Origin: Desulfurivibrio sp044068515
GTDB lineage: Bacteria; Desulfobacterota; Desulfobulbia; Desulfobulbales; Desulfurivibrionaceae
Assembly: GCF_044068515.1 (NCBI RefSeq)
Contig: NZ_JBIPKI010000001.1
Span: 1-64,000 of the forward strand
Direction: 5' to 3'
DNA length: 64,000 nucleotides
Shown here: positions 35,633-45,009 of the stretch, piece after piece
Layout: each line of letters starts with the position of its first letter
Numbering within the stretch: the stretch's first letter is position 1
Notes under the pieces: generated by a model
What the model saw: only the letters and a program-made list of their open reading frames with translations
What the model was told of the DNA's origin: nothing
Database searches by the model: none
Position numbers and translations under genes: made by a program

Positions 35633-38449
35633 CTAAAAAACCCCACCGATGCTGAAATCCCAGACCGTGCGACGTTCATCCGGTTCGGGGTCGAGGTTGT
35701 AGCCCCATTCCAGGCGCAGTGGGCCCATGGGCGAGAGCCAGCGGAAACCGAAACCGACGCTGGATTTGAGATCGCTCGGGTCCCAGCTTTCATCCCTGGT
35801 ATAGACATTCCCGGCGTCGAAAAAGATCAGGCCCTTGAGATTGATATCGCGGACAATGGGGAAAATCCATTCGCTGTTCATGTACCACATTCTTTCGCCG
35901 CCGATCCGGTCGTTGTTGTCCGGAGCCGGATCGCGGGGGCTGATGGTGGCGGTTTCAAAGCCGCGCATGGTGCGCAGGCCGCCGAGAAAAAACTTTTCAT
36001 AAATCGGCAGGCGACCGTCTTCGTTTTCCCGGATATAGCCCATGGAGCCCTTGAGCCGGAAGGTGGTATCGTTGAGCCAGGGGTTGTTGCTCGCCTTGAG
36101 AACGGGAATCCGGTCCCAGGGGAAGAACCAGGTAGTGGCGCCCTCCACCCGGGTGAAGGCGGTATCGCCGCCGAGCCAGCCGCCGGCGTGCTTGATGCCG
36201 ATGTCCTGGATCGATCCGCGGGTCGGATCCATCCGGTTGTTGCGGGTATCCCGGATCAGGCCCAGGCGAACGTAGCTGTTGGCCTTGAGATCCATGGAGT
36301 CGATGATCCAGCGCGAGGCGGTGGGCAACACGTCGGTCAGGGTGTTGGTCTCGTAGCCGTAACCCCAGTAGGCCTGCCATTTCTCCCAGATCGGGTAGCC
36401 GAAGCGCAGGGCCCCGCCGGTGGACTCCTTGGTGTAGTCGATGTACTCCCGTTTCCAGTTGTAGAGATCGAAGCCGAAAAGCAGCTTGGAGTCGTCGAGG
36501 CGGGGATCGGTGAAGCTCAGGTTGTAATGGGTGGCATTGGAGCTGAAATCGGTCTGGAAGGCCAGGCGCTGGCCTCGGCCCATGAAGTTGTCCTGGCTGA
36601 TCTGCCCCATGAACATCAGTTTGTCCATGGAACTGTAACCCGCTCCGATACTGAAGGTGCCGGTGGGTTGTTCCTTGACCTCGATTTGGACATCCATCAG
36701 ATCGTCCCGGAGCAGGGCGGGCTCGGGATTGATGTTGACCTCCTCGAAAAAATTGAGTCGCTGGAGATTTTCCATGCTCTTGCGGATCGCCCCGGTATCG
36801 AAAATGTCGCCTTCCCGCACCTTGACCTCCCGGCGAATGACGTTGTCCCGGGTTCTGGTGTTGCCCCGGATGATGATCCGGTTGATATGGACCAGCATGT
36901 TCTTTTCCAGATGGAAAACGACATCCATCCGGCGATTTTCGTCATCCCGGCTGATCATCGGATCCACGTCGGTAAAGGCATAGCCCTCACTGGCATAGCG
37001 GTCGGTGAGGCGCATCATGTCCTGCCGCATGATATCCCGGCTGAACCAGGTCTCCTGGCGCAGCTGGATCAAGGCCAGCAGTTCTTCTTCCGGGGCGAGA
37101 AGTTCCCCGGCCAGGGCGATCTCACCTACCTGGTAGCGCTCGCCTTCCTCGATATGGAAAGTGATGGCCAGGCGGTTGCCGTCCTGGTGAATTTCCGGCT
37201 CGCCGACCCTGGCGTCGATGAAGCCCTGGTTATGATAAAAAGCGGCGATCCGGGCCCGGTCCTGGTCGAGGATATCCGGCTGCAGGCGCCCGGAACGGGT
37301 AAACCAGGAGAAAATCCCCTTGGTTCGGGTATTCATGACCTTACGGATCGGCCGGGGCCGAAAGGTTTCGTTGCCGGTAAAACTGATCTCCCGGATATAA
37401 ACCCGCGGGCCCTCCTCAATCTCGAAGCGAACGTTGACCATGTTGCCGGTGGTTTCGAGTATTTCGGTGGTTACCTGGGTATCGTGATAGCCTTTTTCCT
37501 TGTAGAGCTGGCGGATACCATCGGCGGCCTGATGGACCAGGCGGGTGTTGATGATGGTGTTGGGAACCACGCCGATGCTTTCGCGGATCTCTTTTTCGTT
37601 GAGGCGCCGGTTGCCGCTGATAATGACCTGGCTGATAACCGCCTTTTCGCTGACCACGAAGGTAACCCGGGTGCCCTCGGGCCCCTCGTCGGTCCGGATC
37701 TGGACATCATCGAAGAAACCCATGGCGAAAATCGCCCGCAGATCTTCCCGCAGGCGCTCGGGATCCAGGCGGTCTCCGGCCCGGCTGGAAACCCGGCGGA
37801 GAATGGCGCCGGCCCCGGTTTTGTCATTGCCTTCGATGTGGATGGCGCTGATCAACCGGGCCGGTTCGGTGTAAGTCATAATATCGTCACCCAGCCGGGC
37901 CAGGGCCAAAGGCAACCGGCCGGCGTTTTGGGCCTGCTCGGAAAAATGGCGCGGCGCGGCCTGGTCGGCCAGGTCGAAAACCGTGGCATCGATACTGAAC
38001 TGTTCCCCCAGTCGGGTCAAACGAGCGGCGACCACGTAACGGGTGGCGGCCGGGACCGGCAGAGCGGCCAGTTCCGCCGGCGGCGGCGGCCAGGCGGTTG
38101 GGTCGGCCAGCAGGTCGCCGACCTGGTTCCGGGAAAGGGTGACGATTCCGTGGGTGGCCTGGAGTTCCGCCAGGGCGTTGTCGGCCAGGGCGGTCAATTG
38201 GTCTCGGTCGTCGGGGGCCAGAACCTGCAGGGGCAGAAACAGGGTCCCGCTCGGGGAAGCAGAAGCGGCCGCTCCGCCGGCCAAGGGCGGGAACACCAAG
38301 AGCAGCAGGGCGAACAGGAGCAAAAGCAGCCCGCGGTTCAGCCTTTGCGCCGGCGCCGGGAGCAGGGCGACGGGCGCGGGGGCAGGAGAAAAGCAGGCCC
38401 AGCGGCGGGAGGAGGAATTCAAACAGCCGGAAGTTTTCTGCGGCGTCAT
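35633..38449 (-). CDS. bamA: Outer-membrane protein assembly factor BamA, with extra N-terminal domain
   Basis: A 938-residue Omp85 protein, longer than E. coli BamA (810). After a long N-terminal stretch the hydrophobic signal segment lies at about 39-60. Residues about 66-180 form an extra domain (TLFLPLQVLAPDDRDQ, then ATRYVVAARLTRLGEQFSID) before the POTRA repeats, which start near 182 (ISAIHIEGNDKTGAGAI) and include VRFEIEEGPRVYIREI. The beta-barrel fills the C-terminal 400 residues and ends in Phe (DFSIGGVF), the expected sorting signal. The extra domain looks like the TolB-N/LpoB-like fold seen in other deltaproteobacterial BamAs, by eye only. The start at 38449 is uncertain because the n-region before the signal is unusually long. 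Confidence 0.92.
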   Translation of the reverse strand: MTPQKTSGCLNSSSRRWACFSPAPAPVALLPAPAQRLNRGLLLLLFALLLLVFPPLAGGAAASASPSGTLFLPLQVLAPDDRDQLTALADNALAELQATHGIVTLSRNQVGDLLADPTAWPPPPAELAALPVPAATRYVVAARLTRLGEQFSIDATVFDLADQAAPRHFSEQAQNAGRLPLALARLGDDIMTYTEPARLISAIHIEGNDKTGAGAILRRVSSRAGDRLDPERLREDLRAIFAMGFFDDVQIRTDEGPEGTRVTFVVSEKAVISQVIISGNRRLNEKEIRESIGVVPNTIINTRLVHQAADGIRQLYKEKGYHDTQVTTEILETTGNMVNVRFEIEEGPRVYIREISFTGNETFRPRPIRKVMNTRTKGIFSWFTRSGRLQPDILDQDRARIAAFYHNQGFIDARVGEPEIHQDGNRLAITFHIEEGERYQVGEIALAGELLAPEEELLALIQLRQETWFSRDIMRQDMMRLTDRYASEGYAFTDVDPMISRDDENRRMDVVFHLEKNMLVHINRIIIRGNTRTRDNVIRREVKVREGDIFDTGAIRKSMENLQRLNFFEEVNINPEPALLRDDLMDVQIEVKEQPTGTFSIGAGYSSMDKLMFMGQISQDNFMGRGQRLAFQTDFSSNATHYNLSFTDPRLDDSKLLFGFDLYNWKREYIDYTKESTGGALRFGYPIWEKWQAYWGYGYETNTLTDVLPTASRWIIDSMDLKANSYVRLGLIRDTRNNRMDPTRGSIQDIGIKHAGGWLGGDTAFTRVEGATTWFFPWDRIPVLKASNNPWLNDTTFRLKGSMGYIRENEDGRLPIYEKFFLGGLRTMRGFETATISPRDPAPDNNDRIGGERMWYMNSEWIFPIVRDINLKGLIFFDAGNVYTRDESWDPSDLKSSVGFGFRWLSPMGPLRLEWGYNLDPEPDERRTVWDFSIGGVF

Positions 38450-38664
38450 GGGCTACCTGGCAGGGTCGGGATTAATAAGGGGCCGGGGGCCCCCGGAGAT
38501 TGGAAGCGGAACCGGAATCTGGGATGCTTAGCAGGCATTGCCGGTACTGTCAAGAGCCAAGTCGGAGCCGGGCCTGCAACCGCCGGGGCCGAACCGGTCC
38601 GCCGGAAAAAATTCTCTCCTGAAGCCCGGAGGAGCGGGCGGGTCGCCGTTAAGCTAAAGGGCCA

Positions 38665-39369
<705 letters not shown>

Positions 39370-39465
39370 TATCCGTTCACTTCAGGTGGTTAGAAATTTC
39401 CAGGCCTAAGCCGATTATTGCCGCTTGGGTCCTGAGTTGCGGCTCGGCCGCCCCCTGGGGTCGCT

Positions 39466-40698
39466 TTATTCGTAGCGCAGGGCCACGGCCGGATCTACCC
39501 GGGCGGCCCGCCAGGACGGATAAATGGTGGCGAGGAAGGTGATCAATACCGCCGCGGCGGAGATCAAAGCCACATCCAGGGGCAGCACCTGGACCGGCAG
39601 GGTGGCGATCGGGTAAACCTCCGGCAGATCGATAAAGCGATAACGGCTCAGGATTTCGCACAAGGTCAGGCCCACAGTCACTCCCAGGCCGGTGCCCAGG
39701 GCGCCGATGACCAGGCCTTCGTAGATGAAAATGCGCATGATGCTGGCGTTGGTGGCCCCCATGGCCTTGAGGATCGCGATATCCCGGGTTTTTTCCATCA
39801 CCACCATGATCAGGGTGCTGACGATGTTGAAGGCGGCCACCATCACCACCAGGGTCATGATCACCGACAGGGCCGCCTTTTCCAGGGCCAGGGCGGAAAA
39901 GATATTGCGGTTCATGCTCATCCAGTCCCGGGCACTGTAGCCCGGTCCCAGTTCCTGGTTTATGGCCAGGGCAATCCGGTCGGCCCGGTTGATGTCAGCC
40001 ACCCGGACCTCGAGGCCGTGTACCGCCCGGGGACTCAGGTCCATGAAATCCCGGGCCGTGTCCAAATCGAGATAGGCCAGGGAAGAGTCGTATTCATACA
40101 TCCCCGAGGCGAAAATCCCCACCACCAGAGTGGTCTTGATTCGGGGCAACACCCCCATCGGGGTCAGGGGACCGGAAGCGGAAAGCAGTTTGACCCGGTC
40201 GCCGGGGATCACCCCCAGGTGCTGGGCCAGATCCTTGCCGAGGATGATGCCCGGCGCCCGGCGACTCTCCGGCGGCGGCCGCAGATCGCCCCAATCCCCG
40301 CTTTCCAGGTAATCGTTGAGCCTGAGGACCTCGTTGACCGTGGCGGGGTCGATGCCGCGGATAATCGCGCCGGTTCCCCCGACCCCCCCGGTGATCATGG
40401 CCTGGCCGTAAATGTAGGGGGTGACTCCGGTTACCCCGGACAGGGCGGCTATCCGGGCGGCCGGGTCGCGGTAGTCGAGCATTTCGAGCCCGGGCTGCTG
40501 GACCACGATATGGGAATTGATCCCCAGGATTTTATCGCGGAACTCGGCGGTGAAGCCGGTCATCACGGCCAGGACCACGATCAGGGCGGCCACTCCGACC
40601 GTGACCCCGGCCACCGAGATCAGCGAGATCAGGGAGATAAAGCCTTTGTGGCGCTTGGCCTTCAGATAGCGCCGGCTGATAAACCACTCAAAGCTCAT
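39466..40698 (-). CDS. Lipoprotein-releasing ABC transporter permease LolC/LolE
   Basis: A 410-residue permease. N-terminal WFISRRYLKAKRHKGFISLIS and the first helix (about 25-48) are the LolC/E signature; a periplasmic domain (about 50-260) follows, then three helices (about 275-300, 320-345, 370-395) of the FtsX/MacB type. Only one permease gene is present, so it probably acts as a homodimer (LolF-like), as in many bacteria outside the enterics. It overlaps the lysS stop by four bases. Confidence 0.92.
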   Translation of the reverse strand: MSFEWFISRRYLKAKRHKGFISLISLISVAGVTVGVAALIVVLAVMTGFTAEFRDKILGINSHIVVQQPGLEMLDYRDPAARIAALSGVTGVTPYIYGQAMITGGVGGTGAIIRGIDPATVNEVLRLNDYLESGDWGDLRPPPESRRAPGIILGKDLAQHLGVIPGDRVKLLSASGPLTPMGVLPRIKTTLVVGIFASGMYEYDSSLAYLDLDTARDFMDLSPRAVHGLEVRVADINRADRIALAINQELGPGYSARDWMSMNRNIFSALALEKAALSVIMTLVVMVAAFNIVSTLIMVVMEKTRDIAILKAMGATNASIMRIFIYEGLVIGALGTGLGVTVGLTLCEILSRYRFIDLPEVYPIATLPVQVLPLDVALISAAAVLITFLATIYPSWRAARVDPAVALRYE

Positions 40699-42173
40699 TT
40701 TTTTTCCGGGCGCAGATGGGGGAAAAGAATCACGTCGCGGATCGAGGGCGAATCGGTGAGCAGCATGGTCAGGCGGTCGATGCCGATGCCCTCGCCGGCC
40801 GCCGGCGGCATGCCGTATTCCAGGGCCCGGAGGAAATCCTCATCGAGAACGGGGAAAATCTCTTCGTCCTCCCCCCGTTCGGCAATCTGCTTTTCCAGGC
40901 GGCGCCGCTGGTCGTCGGGATCATTGAGTTCGGAAAAGGCGTTGGCCATTTCCCGGCCGGTGATGAACAGCTCGAAACGGTCGGTAATCTCCGGGTTGGC
41001 TTCATTTTTGCGGGCCAGGGGAGAAACTTCGGTGGGGTAGGCGGTAATGAAGGTGGGATCAATCAGCTTTTCCTCCACCAACAGTTCAAAAAGCTCGGTC
41101 TTGACCTTGCCGATGCCGGCCTGGGGTTGCAACTCGATGCCTCGCTCCAGGGCCATTTTTTTCAGGGCGGCGAAATCCTGCAGCAATTCCGGGCTCAGGC
41201 CGCCGATCTGCTGCAGGGCGTCGTCCATGGTGTAGCGCCGCCAGGGCGGAGCCAGATCCACCTCCCGGCCCTGGTAGCTGATCTGCATGGAGCCGCAGAC
41301 TTCAACGGCCACCCAGGAGATCATCTCCTCGGTCAACTCCATCAAATCCTCATGGGTGGCGTAGGCCTGGTAGAACTCGAGCATGGTGAATTCGGGGTTG
41401 TGGCGGGTGGAAAGGCCTTCGTTGCGAAAGTTGCGGTTGATTTCAAAAACCCGCTCAAATCCCCCGACCAGCAGCCTTTTGAGATAAAGCTCGGGGGCGA
41501 TCCGCAGGTAAAGATCCATGCCCAGGGCGTTATGGTGGGTTTTGAAGGGCTTGGCGGTGGCCCCGCCGGCAATGGGCTGCATCATCGGGGTTTCCACCTC
41601 GAGGAAGCCCCGGTTGCTCAAGAAGTCCCGGATCAGGTGGATGATCTCCACCCGTTTGCGGAAGGTGTCGCGGACTTCCGGATTGACCATCAAATCGACG
41701 TAGCGCTGGCGGTAACGGGTTTCGATGTCGGTCAGGCCGTGAAATTTTTCCGGCAGGGGGCGCAGGGACTTGGTCAGCAAGCGCAGGGCCAGGGCCTGAA
41801 TGGTGACCTCGCCGGTCTTGGTGCGGAACAGGGGGCCGGAGAAGGCGGCGATGTCGCCGATATCGATTTTTTTGAAAACAGCGAAAGCCTCCTCGCCCAC
41901 CTCGTCGCGTTTGATATGGACCTGGACCTTGCCGGTGCCGTCCTGCACATGGAGAAAGGCGGCCTTGCCGAATTTGCGCAGGGCCATGACCCGGCCGGCC
42001 ACCGACTTGGTGCCCCCGGCCAAAGGTGCCTCGAGGTCGCGGTCATTGCCGGGCAGCAGGTCGATGATCCGGTGGCTGGGCTTGAAATCATTGGCATAAA
42101 GGTTGACGCCCTGCCGGGCCAGTTCCGCGGCCTTCTGGCGCCGCTGGGCGATGACTTGATTGCTTTCTTCCAT
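40695..42173 (-). CDS. lysS: Lysyl-tRNA synthetase, class II
   Basis: A 492-residue class II LysRS. OB-fold anticodon domain (about 55-150: VAGRVMALRKFGKAAFLHVQD), motif 2 (FEINRNFRNEGLSTRHNPEFT near 250) and motif 3 (GEGIGIDRLTMLLT near 465) are all present. Length is standard. The Lol genes follow immediately, a common arrangement in deltaproteobacteria. Confidence 0.97.
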   Translation of the reverse strand: MEESNQVIAQRRQKAAELARQGVNLYANDFKPSHRIIDLLPGNDRDLEAPLAGGTKSVAGRVMALRKFGKAAFLHVQDGTGKVQVHIKRDEVGEEAFAVFKKIDIGDIAAFSGPLFRTKTGEVTIQALALRLLTKSLRPLPEKFHGLTDIETRYRQRYVDLMVNPEVRDTFRKRVEIIHLIRDFLSNRGFLEVETPMMQPIAGGATAKPFKTHHNALGMDLYLRIAPELYLKRLLVGGFERVFEINRNFRNEGLSTRHNPEFTMLEFYQAYATHEDLMELTEEMISWVAVEVCGSMQISYQGREVDLAPPWRRYTMDDALQQIGGLSPELLQDFAALKKMALERGIELQPQAGIGKVKTELFELLVEEKLIDPTFITAYPTEVSPLARKNEANPEITDRFELFITGREMANAFSELNDPDDQRRRLEKQIAERGEDEEIFPVLDEDFLRALEYGMPPAAGEGIGIDRLTMLLTDSPSIRDVILFPHLRPEKK

Positions 42174-42383
42174 TCAGATACTCCCCCGCAGGGTTTGCTT
42201 GTTTTTAGCATGGCCGGCCGCCAGCCGGCGCAGAGGCCCTCGGGCCGGGAGAGCTGGCCGTAAATCATGAAAAGCCTCGATGACCGGAAGCGTCAACGGG
42301 CATTCCGGCCCGCTTGCCGTCTCCTCCGGTTTTCCGGGCCCTTCAGGGTAAAAAAAATATCAGCCAGCTCTAAACTCAAGAAA

Positions 42384-43463
42384 CTAAAAATTTTTGCGCA
42401 GCAGGCTGGTCAGATCGCGGGTCAGTTCCAGGACCCGTCGGGCCTCGGCCGGGTTCAGCGAGCCGGTGCCGCAACTTGGCGTGATCAGGCTCTGCTGGAG
42501 GATCCGGGCCAGATCCCACTCTCCGTTGACCAACTGCTCCGCCTGTTGCTGCCAGCGGGCGGCCAGGGAGGAAGCCGTTTCCTGGGCGATGGCCTCCGGT
42601 TCGGCGGTGGGCACCAGGCCCCAGGCCAGGATGCCGCCCCGGTCGAGAAAGGCGTAAAGGGCCTTTTTACTGCCGATCAGGCGGTCAAAAAAACCGTAAG
42701 CGTCAAAGCTCAGAATGTCCAGCCGGCGCTCGAGGAGAAAATCCCAGTCGGTATTGGCGCAGACGTGGATGCCGGCCAGCCCCCCCGCCTGTCGGACCGC
42801 GGTGAGAACTTCGTCCAGATCGCGGCCGATTTCCTCGAGCGAGACGCTGATGTAGGCCGAGGAGCCGAGGCCGGCCAGGGCCGGTTCGTCCAGGAAGATC
42901 AGTACCGGCTTGCCGGCCGCGGCCAGAAAGCGCGCCTGCCAGGCCGCCCGCAGGGCCAGGCCCTTGACTACGATCTCGTGGATGGTGGGATCGTACCAGG
43001 CGTCCTGGCGCTGTTCGTCCTTGAGCCCGGTCAGCAGGGTGAAGGGGCCGGTGATCTGGCCCTTGACCGCCCGCAAACCGGCCGGCGGGCTCTGGGTCAG
43101 CCTGGCCTGCAATTGATAAAGACCGGGTACCCGGGCCGGACTGCTGGCGAAAAGGGACTCATCGAGCCGGGCCGGGTCCTCGGCGGCGGCCAGGTAGGCC
43201 TCGAAAAAGGCCAGGTGCCGCTCGGCGAAGTCCAGTGAGCTGGTGCGGAAAAAAGCCTTGCCCGTTTCTTCGCAGAAACCGGGCAGATTTTCGCTGAACT
43301 GCTGGAGCATGCCCTCGGCCGGATTACCCGGCAGTTGGGGCCAGAGGGGAATTTCCGGGGTATGGGCCAGGATCAGCTCCAGGGCCTCTTCATAATCATG
43401 CACCGGCAGGCTGCCGATCAGGGTGGCGGCGCCGGCCGGCAGGAACTCGCTACGCTCGGTCAT
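42384..43463 (-). CDS. MetE-like (UROD/MetE superfamily) methyltransferase, core domain only
   Basis: A 359-residue TIM-barrel protein of the cobalamin-independent methionine synthase C-terminal type, with no MetE N-terminal half. Zinc ligands expected for thiol activation are visible: the HxC pair in GIHVCANTDW near residue 235 and the late Cys in ITPSCGTGSLN near 332. KGQITGPFTLLTG and IFLDEPAL are further family blocks. Short core-MetE proteins of this kind are thought to use a methyl donor other than methyl-tetrahydrofolate-triglutamate, possibly a methylated corrinoid protein. I place the start at the ATG at 43463 (MTERSEFLPAGAATLIGSLP); the open frame extends back to 43571. Substrate is not determinable here. 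Confidence 0.75.
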   Translation of the reverse strand: MTERSEFLPAGAATLIGSLPVHDYEEALELILAHTPEIPLWPQLPGNPAEGMLQQFSENLPGFCEETGKAFFRTSSLDFAERHLAFFEAYLAAAEDPARLDESLFASSPARVPGLYQLQARLTQSPPAGLRAVKGQITGPFTLLTGLKDEQRQDAWYDPTIHEIVVKGLALRAAWQARFLAAAGKPVLIFLDEPALAGLGSSAYISVSLEEIGRDLDEVLTAVRQAGGLAGIHVCANTDWDFLLERRLDILSFDAYGFFDRLIGSKKALYAFLDRGGILAWGLVPTAEPEAIAQETASSLAARWQQQAEQLVNGEWDLARILQQSLITPSCGTGSLNPAEARRVLELTRDLTSLLRKNF

Positions 43464-43767
43464 GGAAAAATCCGCTGGTTTCTGTATTGCCGGGATGGAC
43501 GCAATCATGGGGCCGCCGCAACTCGGCAAAGCTTTCCGTTCACCGGTGGACGGCTGCAGACTAGCTAGCAATAATAGGGCGAAATGTCAATGGAATTAAA
43601 GGGCTGAGTTATTGCTTGCCGTGGCGGATTCGCAACCGGTTAATTATGCATAATATTAAGAGTGACCTGTTTTGAGCATAATTGTTCAATGATTTGTTCT
43701 TCGTCGGACAGAGAGCGATGAGATCCCGGCGCAGTTGAGGTGAGCCGGGAGTGCGATCTTGGGACGT
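43464..43767. other. Gap between the MetE-like gene and the insertion sequence
   Basis: No gene is seen. The part from about 43600 to 43710 is AT-rich and contains the 12-bp palindrome ATTATGCATAAT (43643-43654); it may hold the promoter and operator for the MetE-like gene, but I see no convincing -35/-10 pair. Confidence 0.35.
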
Positions 43768-44723
43768 GTTGCCTCAATAGAAAAAGTAACCGGAGGTGTC
43801 AGATACGATGCCTCACATTGGAGGTTACCGGGACGAGTTGAAAAATAGCCTTCAGTTTCTCTTCAATGCGGCGTTTTAGCTCAAAGGGGTTGAGGGAAAA
43901 GGCGAGACCGCGCAACCGTTGTTTTTGCACCATGTCGATGCTTTCGCAGGTCAGCGCCCGTTCATAGACTGATTGGATCTGCTTCACCACGCCCTTGGTG
44001 CCCTTGTTCCAGGTGGCTCGACATTCAGTCCATCTCGTGAGAATGTCGGTCACGGTGAGGCTCCAGACGAAGTCGCCGGCGAGGCTGTTGCCGCAATGAG
44101 CCACGGTGTCGGCCTCCAAGTATCCCGGTAGCGTTATATCCCAGTTTGATGTGCGGATTGGGATTTTGTTCTTCAGCAGAGTCCCCGGCTTGGTCCCCGT
44201 CAGCTCTTTGCAAGGAGCATCCGCCCGGAGATCTCGCAACAGCCGATCCAGGGTGGCCGGCGAGATCAGGGCCAACAACGCGCTGACTTCCCGGTCGTAT
44301 GGAGTATGTTCCGCCTCGTCATGGGGCATCCACAGGGGCAACGCCGCCTTGAGCCGCTTGCCGCACATCTGGTCGGTGGCAAGCCAGATGCGCCGGATAA
44401 CCCGGATCAATCCGGGATGATTGTATCGCGCCTTGCGGCCAACTAGCCGGGCCGGAGGCCTTGCCGCATGTTGTTGCGACAAGAGACGAATCGCGTATTT
44501 GCGCTGATAGTCGCACACGGCACAGAATTCGTCGAGTATTTTGCTCTTTTGCTCACGGCTCGCCTTGCGGTAGCGATCGCGAATTTTAGCGAGATATGCA
44601 TCTTTTTCTCGTCTGCCCATAGCTGGTAACCTCCTGATATCCTTGGTTACCAACTTTTTGAGGCAACGAACCTGTTTTTCCCCTTTTCAAGGGAGGCCTT
44701 CGGTTACATTCATTATGAGGCAA
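43768..44723 (-). mobile_element. Degenerate insertion sequence with duplicated end repeats
   Basis: About 960 bp carrying one transposase gene. The end sequence TTGCCTCA-(9-10 bases)-TAACCnnAGG occurs at the left outer edge (43769-43796) and inverted at the right outer edge (44697-44723), with a second copy just inside each (43809-43832 and 44641-44666). Duplicated ends fit transposase-binding sites. I found no target-site duplication, and the transposase is internally deleted, so the copy should not move on its own. Confidence 0.7.
43799..44620 (-). pseudogene. IS transposase (integrase catalytic core family) with in-frame internal deletion
   Basis: A 273-residue open frame. The N-terminus (MGRREKDAYLAKIRDRYRKA, DEFCAVCDYQRKYAIRLL) is a DNA-binding region of a known transposase group with an rve-type core. 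The first catalytic Asp is kept in LEADTVAHCG. After GVVKQIQ (near 43975) the sequence jumps to SVYERALTCES and NPFELKRRIEEKLKAIF, which in intact relatives is the far C-terminus; the segment with the second Asp and the Glu is missing without loss of frame. An AGGAGG site supports the ATG at 44620 rather than TTG at 44653. Product should be inactive, though it may still bind the ends. Confidence 0.75.
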
Positions 44724-44788
44724 TTCGGGAGCCAACGGCATGTGGTATCGCGCTTGACGCTCCCCTAAAAGTTGAGTACTCTTACGTG

Positions 44789-44830
44789 GTTTTTTCCCTC
44801 CACGGACCCACGGCGGGGAAGGGAAAAAAC
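44789..44830. repeat. Perfect 11-bp inverted repeat between the IS and tRNA-Leu
   Basis: GTTTTTTCCCT (44789-44799) is the exact reverse complement of AGGGAAAAAAC (44820-44830), with a 20-base loop. It ends 16 bases before tRNA-Leu. Its function is unknown; it could be a terminator for transcription coming from either side. Confidence 0.45.
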
Positions 44831-44846
44831 GGACCAAATGTAAAGA

Positions 44847-44929
44847 GCGAGGGTGGCGGAACTGGCAGACGCACTGGACTTAGGATCCAGCGGGCAACCG
44901 TGGGGGTTCGACTCCCCCCTCTCGCACCA
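44847..44929 (+). tRNA. tRNA-Leu (anticodon TAG)
   Basis: An 83-base cloverleaf with acceptor GCGAGGG/CTCTCGC, anticodon stem CTGGA/TCCAG, anticodon TAG at 44881-44883, a variable arm CGGGCAACCGT, T arm GGGGG-TTCGACT-CCCCC, and encoded CCA. The extended variable arm and anticodon give leucine. Confidence 0.95.
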
Positions 44930-45009
44930 GATAACTCAGGTCCAAGGATAGGATAAACTTAAACCGCTGAATACATTTTTTATTAACCATATAATTTAAG
45001 GATGCCGAT

